In this document: piece after piece, positions 26,830 through 37,689 of the stretch | How the letters are laid out: each line of letters begins with the position of its first letter | Position numbering within the stretch: the stretch's first letter is position 1 | Assembly (NCBI RefSeq): GCF_900086715.1 | Contig: NZ_FLKH01000012.1 | Coordinates: 1,240,001 to 1,304,000 of the forward strand | Direction: 5' to 3' | DNA: 64,000 nucleotides | Source of the DNA: Gracilibacillus timonensis | GTDB lineage: Bacteria; Bacillota; Bacilli; Bacillales; Amphibacillaceae | Translations under genes and position numbers: made by a program | The notes under the pieces: model-generated | What the model saw: only the letters and a program-made list of their open reading frames with translations | Databases searched by the model: none | Told to the model about the DNA's origin: nothing

Positions 26830-27729
26830 TTAAGGTTTCCATACTCGTACGGGCTTTATTTCCTGCTTTGTCTCATGCCGTTGATAAATAGCAAGTAACT
26901 GCTCATTTCGCAACATTTGAAAATAGGTCGTATCCGGCATCTTTTCGGGCAAAGGAAGCTTCTGACCATGCGCTATTTTTGTTGCGGTGATGTCATCCAC
27001 TTCAATACTATCTAAGTGTGTTAACCCTGCCGTTATTGGTAAAAGTGGAAGCGATGCTTCTGTTTGTACTTTTTCTGCTAGTTCGGCTAAGGTAATAGCG
27101 TTTTGTTCAGTAAAACCCGCTGTTCCTTGGCGAACCAAATTGGCCATATGAGCAGGATAACCTAAGTCTTTTCCGATATCTACACATAGTGTACGAATAT
27201 AAGTGCCTTTAGAGCAAGTAACCTCAAATTCAATGGTTTGCACGTTCTCTACTTTATCATAATTAGTTGCTAAAAATCGAATATCATGGATGGTGATCGA
27301 CCGTAAAGGACGTTCTACGGTTTGATCTTCCCTAGCATATTCATACAGTTTTTTACCCTTGACTTTTACAGCTGAATACAAGGGAACCTGTTGGGTTATT
27401 TCTCCGCAGAAGCGTTGTAACGTCTCGCGAATCTGTTTAGAGGAAACAGGGGCTGGGACTGCCTTTTTGTCTTGAATCGTTCCTGTATGGTCTTCGGTAT
27501 TGGTTGATAAACCTAGGCTTGCTACGGCACGATAGATTTTTTTGGTATCGGTGAGATAGGGCACTATTTTGGTTGCTTCTCCAATACAAAGTGGTAATAC
27601 CCCTTCCACCTCAGGATCTAAGGTTCCGGTGTGGCCTACCTTTTTGGTATGCAGCAGTCTGCGCACCTTAGCAACACAATCATGGGAAGTCATCCCCTTT
27701 TCTTTCCATAATACTAATATACCATTCAT
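26830..27729 (-). CDS. truB: tRNA pseudouridine(55) synthase
   Basis: TruB makes pseudouridine at position 55 of tRNA T-loops. The 299-residue enzyme shows the N-terminal MNGILVLWKEKGMTSHD motif, the catalytic region KVGHTGTLDPEVEGVLPLC with the essential Asp, and SAVKVKGKKLYEYAR. A C-terminal PUA-like extension spans about 225-299. It precedes ribF in the same transcript. Upstream, a terminator after rbfA and a 170-bp gap suggest a separate promoter. Confidence 0.98.
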   Translation of the reverse strand: MNGILVLWKEKGMTSHDCVAKVRRLLHTKKVGHTGTLDPEVEGVLPLCIGEATKIVPYLTDTKKIYRAVASLGLSTNTEDHTGTIQDKKAVPAPVSSKQIRETLQRFCGEITQQVPLYSAVKVKGKKLYEYAREDQTVERPLRSITIHDIRFLATNYDKVENVQTIEFEVTCSKGTYIRTLCVDIGKDLGYPAHMANLVRQGTAGFTEQNAITLAELAEKVQTEASLPLLPITAGLTHLDSIEVDDITATKIAHGQKLPLPEKMPDTTYFQMLRNEQLLAIYQRHETKQEIKPVRVWKP

Positions 27730-27870
27730 GCTTGTTCCTCGCTTTATGTAATAATAAGAAAACCAGAAGCGCGTCTGCTATATCCCACAAAAGCCGCGCA
27801 AACTCTAGCATGATACAATCTGTATCTGTTAATCTCTTCTATATTAGTTCATTTGACGATTAACCATTGG

Positions 27871-27896
27871 AAAACCCTTGTCGGAACAAGGGTTTT
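27871..27896 (-). terminator. Terminator after rbfA
   Basis: AAAACCCTTGT (27871-27881) pairs perfectly with ACAAGGGTTTT (27886-27896), loop CGGA. Only a short T-run follows on the minus strand; the plus strand has six T. It lies just beyond the rbfA stop. Confidence 0.8.
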
Positions 27897-27899
27897 TTA

Positions 27900-28250
27900 T
27901 CAATCGTTGGGTCCGTTTAATTCTCTCAGGATATGCTCAATGCGATTGCCGCGCTCAATGGTGTCATCAAAGTCAAAAAACAGTTCTGGCGTTTTTCTTA
28001 AACGGATTCTTTTACCAATTTCCGATCGAATAAACCCCTTCGCTTTTGCTAAACCGATGAGCGTCTCCTGTTTCTTATCTTCATCACCCAATACGGAAAT
28101 AAATATTTTCGCTTGTTGTAAATCACCTGTTACTTCTACATCTGTAATCGTCACAAAGCCTATCCTTGGATCTTTGATCTTTCGAGAAACGATATCGCCA
28201 AGCTCTTTTTTCATCTGCTCGGCCACTCGATTAGAGCGTAATTCACTCAT
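27900..28250 (-). CDS. rbfA: 30S ribosome-binding factor RbfA
   Basis: RbfA helps late maturation of the 30S subunit and 16S rRNA 5' end. The 116-residue KH-like protein begins [43 protein letters not shown] in family style and ends in a basic and acidic tail. The ATG at 28250 has AGGTGATTGGA before it; a GTG three codons earlier overlaps the ribosome site. It lies in the nusA-infB cluster, after ylxP. Confidence 0.97.
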   Translation of the reverse strand: MSELRSNRVAEQMKKELGDIVSRKIKDPRIGFVTITDVEVTGDLQQAKIFISVLGDEDKKQETLIGLAKAKGFIRSEIGKRIRLRKTPELFFDFDDTIERGNRIEHILRELNGPND

Positions 28251-28307
28251 TCCAATCACCTCTTGTGTATGGTTAAACTTTATAGCTGAGTGGCTTGATT
28301 GGTGTCC

Positions 28308-28345
28308 CTTCGATTAGCGAGCAGGATCCCCCTCACTAATCGAAG
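28308..28345 (-). promoter_or_regulatory. Intercistronic hairpin between ylxP and rbfA
   Basis: CTTCGATTAGCGAG and CTCACTAATCGAAG form a 14-bp stem with one mismatch around a ten-base loop. There is no T-run afterwards (GGGACACC on the minus strand), so it may be an RNA-processing or stability element and not a terminator. Confidence 0.5.
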
Positions 28346-28350
28346 TTACC

Positions 28351-28629
28351 CTATCTCTGTTCCACGTTCGTTATCGTGCGCTCCGCTTCCCCAAATGAAT
28401 CCATTAAGTCAAATGCTTGTTGTAACACATGCTGATTGATTTCATTCGATTCTGATACCGTTACGAGGGCTAGAGATGTACGCTGCCATAAATCCTGATA
28501 AGCGATTTCTGCCACTGCTATATTTAGTGTTTGACTTAGTTTTTTCTTGATTCGTTTTAAAATCGACCGCTTATCCTTCAAGGAATGGCAAGTTGGTAAA
28601 AAGAGTTCTACTTCTGCATAAAGCAGCAT
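28351..28629 (-). CDS. ylxP: DUF503 family protein YlxP
   Basis: This 92-residue protein has the DUF503 pattern: [21 protein letters not shown] at the N-terminus, a helix of basic residues (RILKRIKKKLSQ), and a central AEIAYQDLWQRTSLALVTVS. In many Firmicutes it lies between infB and rbfA and is linked to ribosome assembly. The biochemical role is not established. Its ATG overlaps the infB stop by one base. Confidence 0.92.
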   Translation of the reverse strand: MLLYAEVELFLPTCHSLKDKRSILKRIKKKLSQTLNIAVAEIAYQDLWQRTSLALVTVSESNEINQHVLQQAFDLMDSFGEAERTITNVEQR

Positions 28630-30689
28630 TATCTCTCTACTTCCTGCATGACATACGCCTCAATAATGTCACCTTCTTTAATATCGTTAAAGTTCTTGAC
28701 GGTAATACCACATTCATAGTTTTGCGCCACTTCTTTCACATCATCTTTGAAGCGTTTTAAGGTATCAATTTCTCCTTCAAATATAACCACACCATCACGG
28801 ACAAGACGAATGCCGGCATCTCTCGTTACTTTTCCGTCTGTTACATAACTTCCGGCAATCGTGCCAATCTTAGATACCTTGAAGATCTCACGCACCTCTA
28901 CTTGGCCAATTACCTTCTCTTCGTATTCAGGATCAAGCATACCTTTCATGGCTGCTTCTACCTCTTCGATTGCCTTGTAAATCACTCGATGCAGACGAAT
29001 ATCCACATTTTCTATTTCTGCCGCCTTCTTCGCATTGTTATCTGGACGGACATTGAAACCGATCACTACCGCGTTAGATGCAGAAGCAAGGATAATATCT
29101 GATTCTTTAATCGCACCAACTCCGGTATGAATAATATTGACCTTCACACCTTCTACATTGATTTTCTTCAGGGAAGCGGCAAGTGCTTCAACAGAACCTT
29201 GTACATCCCCTTTAATGATGACATTAATATCTTTGATTTCCCCTTGTTTAATTTGTTCAAAGAGATCATCCAGACTGACGCGTGATTGAGAACCTCGTTT
29301 TTCTTCTAATTGACGTTGTTGTCTCATTTCGCCGATTTGACGTGCTTGCCGTTCATCATCAAACACAACAAACGTATCGCCGGCTAGTGGCACATCATTT
29401 AAGCCGGTGATTTCTACAGGTGTTGATGGCCCTGCTGATTTGATTCGTTTACCTAAGTCATTGACCATGGCACGTACTCTTCCGAATGTATTTCCGACTA
29501 CAACCGGGTCTCCTACCTTTAACGTTCCATTTTGAACGAGTAACGATGCGACGGAACCTCGGCCCTTGTCAAGCTGTGCCTCAATGACGGTACCATTCGC
29601 TATTCGATTGGCATTGGCTTTTAATTCTTCTACTTCAGCAACGAGCAGAATCATTTCCAAAAGATCGTCAATACCTTCTCTTTTAATAGCAGAAAGCTGA
29701 ACGAAAATGGTCTCACCGCCCCAATCTTCTGGAATCAATTCATACTCGGTTAATTCCTGCATGACGCGATCAGGGTTAGCCCCTTCTTTATCCATTTTAT
29801 TAACAGCGACAATAATAGGCACTCCGGCAGCTTTTGCATGGTTAATAGCTTCCGTTGTTTGTGGCATAACACCATCATCTGCAGCTACGACAAGAATCGC
29901 AATATCGGTAACTTGAGCACCACGAGATCGCATGCTGGTAAATGCTGCGTGACCTGGTGTATCAAGGAAGGTTACTTTTTTGTCATTTTCCCGCACTTGA
30001 TAAGCACCGATATGTTGTGTGATGCCACCGGCTTCTCCTTCGGTTACTTTCGTATGACGGATCGCATCTAGTAAAGTCGTTTTACCGTGATCGACGTGCC
30101 CCATAATGGTAACCACTGGAGGGCGCTCTTTCAATAGCTTTGGATCATCTTCCTTAATATACGTAGAAAGATCTGCTTTATCGACCTCTATTTCTTTTTC
30201 CAGATCTACACCGTATTCTGCACAGATCATTTCTAATGTATCGTCATCCAAATCCTGGTTTTTGGTTGCCATTACCCCTAGAAACATTAATTTCTTAATG
30301 ATTTCATTGGCTCCTTTATTTAATTTCTCAGCCAACTCTGATACGGTAAGCGTTCCTACATAGGTAACCTTTTCAGGCATCTTTGGTTGAGTGCCTTGTT
30401 GTTTGGCAGCTGCTTGTTTTGGCTTACCTGGTCCATTCTTTTTCTTATTTGGCTGATTTTGCTTTTTGTTATGGTTGGCATTGCGTTGTTTATTATTTGA
30501 CTGCTTGTTGTTATCTTTAGTAGAAGCTGGCTTTGCTTGAAAATGTGCATCTAGTTTCGACTTCATTTCGTCTGTAATAGTGGACATATGATTGGAAACT
30601 GGTGCCTTTAACTCCTGTAATTTATGGATAATTTCCTTACTTGTTTTGTTTATTTGTTTTGCATATTCATATACTCGTATTTTTGACAT
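28629..30689 (-). CDS. infB: Translation initiation factor IF-2
   Basis: IF-2 is the GTPase that brings initiator tRNA to the 30S subunit and promotes subunit joining. The 686-residue form has an IF2_N domain at residues 1-50, a low-complexity Asn/Lys/Gln linker at about 52-105, and a second IF2_N at about 106-165. The G domain follows with GHVDHGKT at 197-204, DTPGH and NKMD, and then domains II-IV. The ATG at 30689 follows GGGGGTGAACG directly; the longer frame is rejected. The linker is short, as in bacilli. Confidence 0.99.
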   Translation of the reverse strand: MSKIRVYEYAKQINKTSKEIIHKLQELKAPVSNHMSTITDEMKSKLDAHFQAKPASTKDNNKQSNNKQRNANHNKKQNQPNKKKNGPGKPKQAAAKQQGTQPKMPEKVTYVGTLTVSELAEKLNKGANEIIKKLMFLGVMATKNQDLDDDTLEMICAEYGVDLEKEIEVDKADLSTYIKEDDPKLLKERPPVVTIMGHVDHGKTTLLDAIRHTKVTEGEAGGITQHIGAYQVRENDKKVTFLDTPGHAAFTSMRSRGAQVTDIAILVVAADDGVMPQTTEAINHAKAAGVPIIVAVNKMDKEGANPDRVMQELTEYELIPEDWGGETIFVQLSAIKREGIDDLLEMILLVAEVEELKANANRIANGTVIEAQLDKGRGSVASLLVQNGTLKVGDPVVVGNTFGRVRAMVNDLGKRIKSAGPSTPVEITGLNDVPLAGDTFVVFDDERQARQIGEMRQQRQLEEKRGSQSRVSLDDLFEQIKQGEIKDINVIIKGDVQGSVEALAASLKKINVEGVKVNIIHTGVGAIKESDIILASASNAVVIGFNVRPDNNAKKAAEIENVDIRLHRVIYKAIEEVEAAMKGMLDPEYEEKVIGQVEVREIFKVSKIGTIAGSYVTDGKVTRDAGIRLVRDGVVIFEGEIDTLKRFKDDVKEVAQNYECGITVKNFNDIKEGDIIEAYVMQEVER

Positions 30690-30693
30690 ACGT

Positions 30694-31014
30694 TCACCCC
30701 CGAATATTATCATCAAGTAATGCAGCTAGCTTCTTGGCGAAACCTTGTTCATGTATAGAAACAGCTACACGTCCTGATCTTCCTACAGCTTGTGAGAGCG
30801 TGTCGCGATCAGCCACATAGTAAAAAGGGATTCGATAATACGTACATTTATCGGTCAGCTTCTTACGTGTCTGATCACCAATATCACTTGCAATAAGGAC
30901 TAGCTTCGATTTTCTTACTTGGATTTCTTTGACAATCTGTTCTTCACCAAACGTACATTTCCCAGCACGCGTGGCAAGACCGATCAGGTTTAAATACGCT
31001 GATTGTTGCTCCAT
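30694..31014 (-). CDS. ylxQ: L7Ae/L30e-family protein YlxQ
   Basis: This is a 106-residue RNA-binding protein of the L7Ae/L30e/Gadd45 group. Visible motifs are [21 protein letters not shown] at the N-terminus and [22 protein letters not shown]. subtilis paralogues bind kink-turn RNAs. It is likely a ribosome or RNase P-associated protein of unclear role. The ATG at 31014 has the AGGCGA site upstream; it begins one base after the ylxR stop. It lies in the nusA-ylxR-ylxQ-infB operon order. Confidence 0.93.
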   Translation of the reverse strand: MEQQSAYLNLIGLATRAGKCTFGEEQIVKEIQVRKSKLVLIASDIGDQTRKKLTDKCTYYRIPFYYVADRDTLSQAVGRSGRVAVSIHEQGFAKKLAALLDDNIRG

Positions 31015-31015
31015 A

Positions 31016-31285
31016 TTATTCGCCTGCCATCGCTTGACGCAATTGTTCATATATTTCATCTGGTATCTCTATTTCCAGCTGTTTAGCTAAGACACCCGTT
31101 TGTTCAGCTTTCACGACAGTTTCGAGATGTTTAGAGATATAGGCGCCACGACCGTTTTTCTTGCCCGTTGTATCAACAAATACCTCTCCGTCTTTCGTTT
31201 TCACCACACGGATTAAATCTTTTTTTGGAAACATTTCCTGTGTCACGACACATTTTCTCAATGGTACTTTTCGTTTTTTGGTCAT
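31016..31285 (-). CDS. ylxR: YlxR (DUF448) family nucleic-acid-binding protein
   Basis: The 89-residue DUF448 protein begins KKRKVPLRKCVVTQEMFPKKDLIRVVKTKDGEV and has GKKNGRGAYI near the middle. The basic character and family structure suggest RNA binding. In other Firmicutes YlxR is described as an RNase P modulator or nucleoid-associated regulator; which applies here is not known. It lies 12 bp after nusA and directly before ylxQ. Confidence 0.94.
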   Translation of the reverse strand: MTKKRKVPLRKCVVTQEMFPKKDLIRVVKTKDGEVFVDTTGKKNGRGAYISKHLETVVKAEQTGVLAKQLEIEIPDEIYEQLRQAMAGE

Positions 31286-31297
31286 GTAAATGCCTCC

Positions 31298-32446
31298 TTA
31301 CCTAAATAGATCTTCATCCATGTCTTCGTATGATGTTTCATAATCTAGGCTATCTTGATCGTTTAATGAATCATCTTGTTCTTCCATATCTTCCTCGGTG
31401 ATAAGCCCTTCTTCCTTGGCTTCGGTTTCACTTTTGATATCTATTTTCCAGCCAGTTAACTTAGCGGCCAATCTGGCATTTTGACCTCGTTTTCCAATGG
31501 CTAACGACAATTGATAGTCAGGAACAATGACAGTGGTTGCCTTCTCCTCTTCGTCTACTAAAACACGAATCACTTTCGAAGGGCTTAAGGCGTTAGAGAC
31601 GTAAACCACTGGATCCTCTGACCACTGGACAATATCGATTTTTTCTCCTTGCAATTCATCCACAATCGTTTGCACACGCTGACCTTTTTGTCCAACGCAT
31701 GAACCCACTGGATCCACCTCTGGATCATCGGCATAAACGGAAATTTTAGATCGATCCCCTGCTTCTCTAGCCACTGACCGCACTTCTACTGTGCCATCAT
31801 AAATCTCCGGTACTTCCATTTCAAATAATCGTTTTAACAAGCCGGGGTGGGTTCTAGATACAAAAATACTCGGACCTTTGTTGGTATTCTCCACCTTGGT
31901 TACATATACCTTAATTCGGTCATGAACATGATAAGACTCTCCATCAATGCATTCGGCCTCTGGTAATTTTGCTTCTACCTTCCCTAGGTTTACATAAACA
32001 AAGCGACCGTCCATACGTTGGATCGTTCCATTCATAATATCTTCTTCCCGATCAATGTATTCGTTGAAAATAATACCCCGTTCCGCTTCCCTTACACGTT
32101 GTGTGACCACTTGCTTGGCAGCTTGAGCGGCAATTCTTCCAAAGTCTCTAGGTGTAACCTCAATCTCGATGACATCACCAATTTCATAACTTGGACTTAT
32201 TTGATGTGCTTCTTCCAACGATATCTGCTGTTGTTTGTTTTCTACTTCTTCTACAATATCCTTTTGGGCAAAGACACGCATGGAACCAGCGTCTTCGTTT
32301 AAATCCACCCTTACATTAGTAGCGGACTTAAAATTCTTTTTGTAGGCAGAGATTAAGGCTGCCTCTAATGCCTCAATCAAGATGTTCTTATCAATACCTT
32401 TTTCCTTTTCCAAATAATCAATCGCATCGAACAACTCTCTGTTCAC
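31298..32446 (-). CDS. nusA: Transcription termination/antitermination factor NusA
   Basis: NusA binds RNA polymerase and modulates pausing and termination. The 382-residue protein has the N-terminal RNAP-binding domain (about residues 1-130), S1 (about 135-200), and two KH domains with VGSCVGQKGQRVQTIVDEL and SLAIGKRGQNARLAAKLTGW. A short acidic tail of about 40 residues follows in place of the proteobacterial repeat domain. The start is GTG at 32446, seven bases after GGGGGA; upstream TTG codons overlap the Shine-Dalgarno. It is the second gene after rimP. Confidence 0.98.
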   Translation of the reverse strand: MNRELFDAIDYLEKEKGIDKNILIEALEAALISAYKKNFKSATNVRVDLNEDAGSMRVFAQKDIVEEVENKQQQISLEEAHQISPSYEIGDVIEIEVTPRDFGRIAAQAAKQVVTQRVREAERGIIFNEYIDREEDIMNGTIQRMDGRFVYVNLGKVEAKLPEAECIDGESYHVHDRIKVYVTKVENTNKGPSIFVSRTHPGLLKRLFEMEVPEIYDGTVEVRSVAREAGDRSKISVYADDPEVDPVGSCVGQKGQRVQTIVDELQGEKIDIVQWSEDPVVYVSNALSPSKVIRVLVDEEEKATTVIVPDYQLSLAIGKRGQNARLAAKLTGWKIDIKSETEAKEEGLITEEDMEEQDDSLNDQDSLDYETSYEDMDEDLFR

Positions 32447-32466
32447 CAATATTTCCCCCTTTTTTA

Positions 32467-32934
32467 TCAAAAAGTTACTGCCAACCGTGCCTTTGCAATT
32501 TTGGCAAATGGAACATCCACTTCTTTCGATTTCGTCTTTTCCTTATAGTTTATGGTAGCGACATCGTCTTTAAACGCTACCAGGTCACCTGTGAATTCTT
32601 TTTGTTTTTCGATTGGTTCATATAATTTCACATAGATATGCTGTCCAATATTTTTCTCGAAATCGGTCTTTTTCTTCAAAGGTCGTTCGACACCCGGTGA
32701 AGAAACTTCTAAAAAGTAGGCCTCCTTAATCGGATCTACTTCATCCAAGACCGCACTTAACCTTTCCGATACTTGACCACATTCCTCAATATCTACTCCA
32801 CCATCTTTATCAATATATACCCTTAAAAACCAGTTAGAGCCTTCTTTCTCATAGACAACATCCACAAGCTCCAGATCACATTCATTTACGATGGGGAGGG
32901 CTAATTGTTCTACTTGCTGCGTTACTTGTGACAC
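32467..32934 (-). CDS. rimP: Ribosome maturation factor RimP
   Basis: RimP assists 30S assembly. The 155-residue protein has the typical N-terminal alpha/beta domain with [24 protein letters not shown], the [14 protein letters not shown] motif at residues 80-93, and a C-terminal SH3-like domain. It begins with GTG eight bases after GGAGGG. It leads the rimP-nusA-ylxR-ylxQ-infB-ylxP-rbfA operon. A 377-bp gap with a hairpin and repeat separates it from polC. Confidence 0.97.
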   Translation of the reverse strand: MSQVTQQVEQLALPIVNECDLELVDVVYEKEGSNWFLRVYIDKDGGVDIEECGQVSERLSAVLDEVDPIKEAYFLEVSSPGVERPLKKKTDFEKNIGQHIYVKLYEPIEKQKEFTGDLVAFKDDVATINYKEKTKSKEVDVPFAKIAKARLAVTF

Positions 32935-32997
32935 CTTGTTCCCTCCTTTGTCTTTCGTTTAGCTATACCGTCCTGCATTAGTCAGAAACAGAATGAC

Positions 32998-33027
32998 AAA
33001 TCCCTTGCCACTGCTGGCAAGGGATTT
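32998..33027 (-). terminator. 13-bp hairpin upstream of rimP
   Basis: AAATCCCTTGCC (32998-33009) pairs with GGCAAGGGATTT (33016-33027), with one more A-T pair inside and a four-base loop. The T-run is poor on either strand. It may terminate polC transcription 285 bp after the polC stop, or act in the rimP leader. Confidence 0.6.
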
Positions 33028-33194
33028 ATCAAAACCCTATATCGTTCAGTACTTCCGGCATAGAAAGAGTGAAAGTTTACTCTTTTCACTAACCAAAATC
33101 AAGTCTATATAAAATATAGCATACTCCATGGATGAACGCAAGGAATTAGATGGGATAATCAGGCATCTTCAGGGAAAAAGGAGCTAGATACGAA

Positions 33195-33290
33195 ACTTCC
33201 AATACAGTGGATGATATAAAGCATCCAACTCTTGCAAGCAGAGTTGGATCGTTTTTCATGCTAAGCCTGCGTTCCGAACATAGACTAGAG
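33195..33290 (+). repeat. Dispersed element A, diverged copy (A5)
   Basis: The stretch with CAGTGGATGATATAAAGCATC matches 25 of 33 positions of the start of A2, then TGCTAAGCCTGCGTTCCGAA lines up with the A2 sequence TGCTAGGAAACGCTCCGGAA. At the place where A3 and A4 hold a short CCACT/AGTGG stem, this copy has the 9-bp stem ATCCAACTC/GAGTTGGAT. Confidence 0.6.
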
Positions 33291-33311
33291 CATTACTTTC
33301 CACATAATACC

Positions 33312-36300
33312 TTAAAACAAGGATAACTGATTTTTCTCTTCCATCCCTTCTAAACAGCCATGGTGGTCGAGATACTCTAAAATCGTTTTAGAAATACGGC
33401 TTCGTTCTCGCAAATCCTCTTTAGACAAGAATTCACCATCTTCACGTGCCTTCTCAATATTAATCGCAGCATTGGTACCCAAGCCATCCACTGCATTAAA
33501 AGGAGGAATCAGACTATCTTCCTCGACTAAAAATTCTGTTGCAGAAGATTTGTATAAATCGACCTTTTTGAAGGAAAAGCCTCGTTCATTCATCTCTAAA
33601 GCTAACTCCAACACCGTAAGTAAGTTTTTCTCTTTTGGTGATGCATCATTACCTTTTTCGTTAATATCTTTTATTCTTTTCCGAATGGCTTCTGATCCTT
33701 TAATCATCGTATCTAGTTCAAAGTCATCCGCTCTAACAGTGAAATAGGCGGCATAAAAGTAGATTGGATAATGCACCTTGAAATACGCGATCCGAATCGC
33801 CATCAGTACATAGGCGGCAGCGTGTGCCTTCGGGAACATATATTTAATCTTCAGACAAGAATCAATATACCAATCCGGCACTTGATGCTTCTTCATTTCT
33901 TCAATCCACTCCGGCTCTAATCCTTTGCCTTTACGAACAAATTCCATAATCTTAAAGGCTAACGAGGCGTCAAGTCCTTTATGCATCAAGTACACCATGA
34001 TATCATCACGACATCCAATCACTTCTGGTAATGTACAAGTACCATTATTGATAAGCTCCTGTGCATTTCCTAACCATACATCTGTTCCGTGACTTAAACC
34101 AGAAATAATCACTAACTCTGCAAAGGTATTAGGTTTGGTATCTTCAAGCATTTGTCGAACGAACCTTGTCCCAAATTCCGGTACACCCAAGGTCCCAGTT
34201 TTACACATGATTTGTTCAGGACTAACCCCCAGTACCTCCGGCCCGGAGAAAATCTTCATTACATCTGGATCGGCAGTAGGCAATGTCTGTGGATCAATGC
34301 CACTCAAATCTTGCAGCATGCGAATAACGGTAGGATCATCGTGACCCAGAATATCTAACTTTAGTAAGTTATCATGGATTGAATGGAAATCAAAATGGGT
34401 TGTACGCCATTCAGAATTTCGATCATCTGCTGGAAATTGGATCGGCGTAAAATCATAGATTTCCTTATCATCTGGTACGACAATAATCCCACCAGGGTGT
34501 TGACCTGTTGTTCGTTTCGCGCCAGTACATCCCTTCACCAAACGGTCCACTTCCGCTTGCTTCATGGTTAATTCTTTATCACTGGCATAACCTTTCACAT
34601 AACCATAGGCCGTTTTCTCAGCAACCGTACCAATGGTTCCGGCACGATAGACCTTCTCCTCACCAAATAGTATTTTTGTATAATTATGCGCAGTTGGCTG
34701 GTATTCTCCAGAAAAGTTAAGGTCAATATCCGGAACTTTATCCCCCTTAAAGCCCAAAAAGGTTTCAAAAGGAATATCCTGACCATCTTTTCTCATCATG
34801 GTCTGACAAGATGGACACTCTTTATCTGGTAAATCGAAACCACTTCCGACCGTACCATCATTAAAAAATTCACTATGCTGACAGGATGGACAAACATAAT
34901 GTGGCGGCAGTGGATTAACCTCGGTAATCTCCGTAAAGGTAGCAATCAAAGAAGATCCTACAGACCCCCGCGAACCAACTAAATAACCATCATCTAATGA
35001 TTTTTTTACTAGCTTTTGTGAAATAAGATAAATAACCGCAAACCCATGTCCAATAATACTTTTTAGTTCTTTTTCGATGCGTTTCTCCACCAGTTCAGGC
35101 AAAGGATCACCATATACCGATTTGGCAAAGTTATAACTTAGTTCCCTTATTTCTTCTTCTGCACCATCTATATTGGGTGTATATAAATCCTCTTTTACCG
35201 GCTTAATCTCTTCTATTTCATCAGCTAGCTGGTTGGGATTGGTAATAACGATTTCCTCTGCCTTTTCCTCACCTAGAAACGAGAAGCAGGATATCATTTC
35301 ATCCGTCGTACGGAAATAGGCGTTTGGTAACGTCTGACGGCTTAATGGATTACCACTTTGTGAAGAAATTAGAATTTGCCGGTATATTTTATCATTTTCC
35401 TCCAGATGGTGTACATTACTCGTTGCTACACATGGTTTATTCAGGTCATCAGCAAGCTGTACAATATTACGAATAATATCTAACAACTGTGCCTCGTTTT
35501 GTACTAATTCCCGATCATATAAATGGATAAAATTACTTGGTGGCTGAACTTCAATAAAGTCATAAAAGCCTGCCACTTTTTCTGCTTGGTCCTTCGATTT
35601 CTGCATCATCGTTTCAAATACTTCGCCTTGATCACAAGCAGTACCGACTAATATACCCTCGCGAAATTGTTGTAACTTGGAGCGAGGAATCCTTGGTACA
35701 CGATAGAAATAGTCAATATGAGCCATTGAAATCAGTTTGTACAGGTTCTTTAATCCCTCTTGTGTTGCTGCTAGCAAGGTCGCATGAAAAGGTCTTGAGC
35801 GTTGATACGCATTTCCTTCTCCCATATGCCGATTAAACTGATTATGGTTCACAATATCACGTTCTATTGATAACTTAATAAATTTCCATAATAAATATCC
35901 AGTTGCTTCTGCATCGTATATTGCTCGGTGGTGCTGCGTTAATTCAATATCAAGCTTCTTACATAGGGTATTCAAACGATGATTTTTTAATTCCGGAAAG
36001 AGGAAACGAGCCAGTTCCAATGTATCGACAACTGGATTGGTTGCCTCGTCTAATCCAATGCGTTTTAACCCTGTGTTGAGAAAGCCCATATCAAAATCCG
36101 CGTTATGGGCAACTAAAATAGCGTCTCCCATCCATTCATGAAATTCTTTTAATACATCCTCGACTTCAGGCGCGTCCTGAACCATATCATCAGTAATGCC
36201 TGTTAAATTAATCGTCGTATCTGATAAAGGGTGATGTGGATTCGCAAAGGATTCATAACGATCAATAATCTCTCCGTTATGTAACTTAACGGCCGCAAGC

Positions 36301-37598
36301 TCAATAATCGTATCATAAATAGCTGACAATCCCGTCGTTTCTACGTCAAAAACAACATATGTACCATCCATTAAGTCACGATCCGTTTCATTATAAGCAA
36401 TAGGCACACCGTCGTCGACCACGTTTGCTTCTACGCCATAGATGATCTTGACACCATGTTTTTGTCCCGCCGCATATGCCTCTGGGTAAGCCTGAGCTAC
36501 GGCGTGATCCGTAATAGCCATTGCCTTGTGTCCCCATTTTCCTGCCTGTTCAATTAGGGCAGATGCCGAAACTACCGAGTCCATTTGACTCATTAAGGTA
36601 TGGGCATGTAATTCGACACGCTTATTTCCTTGATGACCCTTATCTTCACGTACAACAGAAGCTACCTCCTGAATATCTCTGGCCATCATGGTTAATTCAT
36701 TACTAAAGTTATCAGTTTGCACGATGCCATGAGCCTTAATCCACATACCTTCTTTTAATTGATTAAACTTTTCCGCATCTTGATCTCCTTTGGAAAACAT
36801 TTTAATCAAGAAGGAATCCGTATAATCTGTTACCTTTAATATTAATAAATGCCGACCGGAACGCAGCTCTCTGATATCGACATCAAATAAATAGCCTTGA
36901 AAGACGATATTTTTTTCTTCTTCCGTAATATCCTTCATAGGAGTAGCTGCCTCTTTGATAGGATATCCCAATTGAACTGGTCCGGTGTGTTGTTCTTTAT
37001 TTGCTTGTTGAGCACGTTTTTCTTGCTGCTGGAAGGCTTCTTCTACCTTTTTACGATCCTCTTCCGCTTTTGCCTGCTGAAACTGCTCCAATTCTTCCTG
37101 TTGCTCTCCTACCTGTAAATCAATCACGTATTTACCTAAGCCTACTTTCCCACAAAAACTGTCAAACGATTGCTGGATATCTTTTTTCCAATTTTGTTCA
37201 ATTTGATTCCCTACAGTTAACATAATATTATTATCGTCAATTGTTGGGTGTTTTTTTTCAAACGACCGATATTTTGGAGACGTTTGGATTAGTTCAGATA
37301 AAAAGATTTGCCAGTATTTAAATGGTTCTGTCTCATCGGTTAGGCTGGATTCCGTTTCGATCGTCCAGGATAAACGGGCAATCGAAGAGAAAGTTTCTGT
37401 TAGCTTAAAAATAAATAGCTGATAGATATCTGCTGGTAATGTCTCTGCCAGTTGGAAATGGAAATGCCATTGTTGATTGGCCTTAAATACTTCTAATTTA
37501 CGGATTGCTGCTTTCTGAAAATATTTATTTCTCATATCATCGGTGATACCGATCTGCGTGGTTAATAACTGAAATTTTTCTTCTCCAGAGATGTTCAT
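33312..37598 (-). CDS. polC: DNA polymerase III PolC-type
   Basis: PolC is the main replicative DNA polymerase of low-GC Gram-positives. The 1428-residue protein is the normal size. Order: an N-terminal region, an OB domain (about 230-320), a PHP domain ([16 protein letters not shown]) interrupted by a DnaQ-like 3'-5' exonuclease ([23 protein letters not shown]), then a zinc finger (CPSC...CPSC) and the polymerase palm with [12 protein letters not shown]. The ATG at 37598 is seven bases after AAGGAG; a TTG two codons earlier overlaps that site. It follows proS, as in B. subtilis, but a 435-bp gap with repeat A4 lies between. Confidence 0.99.
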   Translation of the reverse strand: MNISGEEKFQLLTTQIGITDDMRNKYFQKAAIRKLEVFKANQQWHFHFQLAETLPADIYQLFIFKLTETFSSIARLSWTIETESSLTDETEPFKYWQIFLSELIQTSPKYRSFEKKHPTIDDNNIMLTVGNQIEQNWKKDIQQSFDSFCGKVGLGKYVIDLQVGEQQEELEQFQQAKAEEDRKKVEEAFQQQEKRAQQANKEQHTGPVQLGYPIKEAATPMKDITEEEKNIVFQGYLFDVDIRELRSGRHLLILKVTDYTDSFLIKMFSKGDQDAEKFNQLKEGMWIKAHGIVQTDNFSNELTMMARDIQEVASVVREDKGHQGNKRVELHAHTLMSQMDSVVSASALIEQAGKWGHKAMAITDHAVAQAYPEAYAAGQKHGVKIIYGVEANVVDDGVPIAYNETDRDLMDGTYVVFDVETTGLSAIYDTIIELAAVKLHNGEIIDRYESFANPHHPLSDTTINLTGITDDMVQDAPEVEDVLKEFHEWMGDAILVAHNADFDMGFLNTGLKRIGLDEATNPVVDTLELARFLFPELKNHRLNTLCKKLDIELTQHHRAIYDAEATGYLLWKFIKLSIERDIVNHNQFNRHMGEGNAYQRSRPFHATLLAATQEGLKNLYKLISMAHIDYFYRVPRIPRSKLQQFREGILVGTACDQGEVFETMMQKSKDQAEKVAGFYDFIEVQPPSNFIHLYDRELVQNEAQLLDIIRNIVQLADDLNKPCVATSNVHHLEENDKIYRQILISSQSGNPLSRQTLPNAYFRTTDEMISCFSFLGEEKAEEIVITNPNQLADEIEEIKPVKEDLYTPNIDGAEEEIRELSYNFAKSVYGDPLPELVEKRIEKELKSIIGHGFAVIYLISQKLVKKSLDDGYLVGSRGSVGSSLIATFTEITEVNPLPPHYVCPSCQHSEFFNDGTVGSGFDLPDKECPSCQTMMRKDGQDIPFETFLGFKGDKVPDIDLNFSGEYQPTAHNYTKILFGEEKVYRAGTIGTVAEKTAYGYVKGYASDKELTMKQAEVDRLVKGCTGAKRTTGQHPGGIIVVPDDKEIYDFTPIQFPADDRNSEWRTTHFDFHSIHDNLLKLDILGHDDPTVIRMLQDLSGIDPQTLPTADPDVMKIFSGPEVLGVSPEQIMCKTGTLGVPEFGTRFVRQMLEDTKPNTFAELVIISGLSHGTDVWLGNAQELINNGTCTLPEVIGCRDDIMVYLMHKGLDASLAFKIMEFVRKGKGLEPEWIEEMKKHQVPDWYIDSCLKIKYMFPKAHAAAYVLMAIRIAYFKVHYPIYFYAAYFTVRADDFELDTMIKGSEAIRKRIKDINEKGNDASPKEKNLLTVLELALEMNERGFSFKKVDLYKSSATEFLVEEDSLIPPFNAVDGLGTNAAINIEKAREDGEFLSKEDLRERSRISKTILEYLDHHGCLEGMEEKNQLSLF

Positions 37599-37689
37599 TT
37601 TCAATCTCCTTTACTATAATTTCATTTACTATTCTAACATAATTCGGTCATTTTCCATACGACGGAGTGTTTTTTATAAATTAGGAAAG

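Larger units (their letters stand above)
32935..33311. other. 377-bp gap between polC and rimP with element A5
   Basis: The gap holds a 13-bp hairpin near rimP (32998-33027), unassigned AT-rich DNA likely to contain the rimP promoter, and a diverged copy of element A at about 33195-33290. No open frame is credible. Confidence 0.7.
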
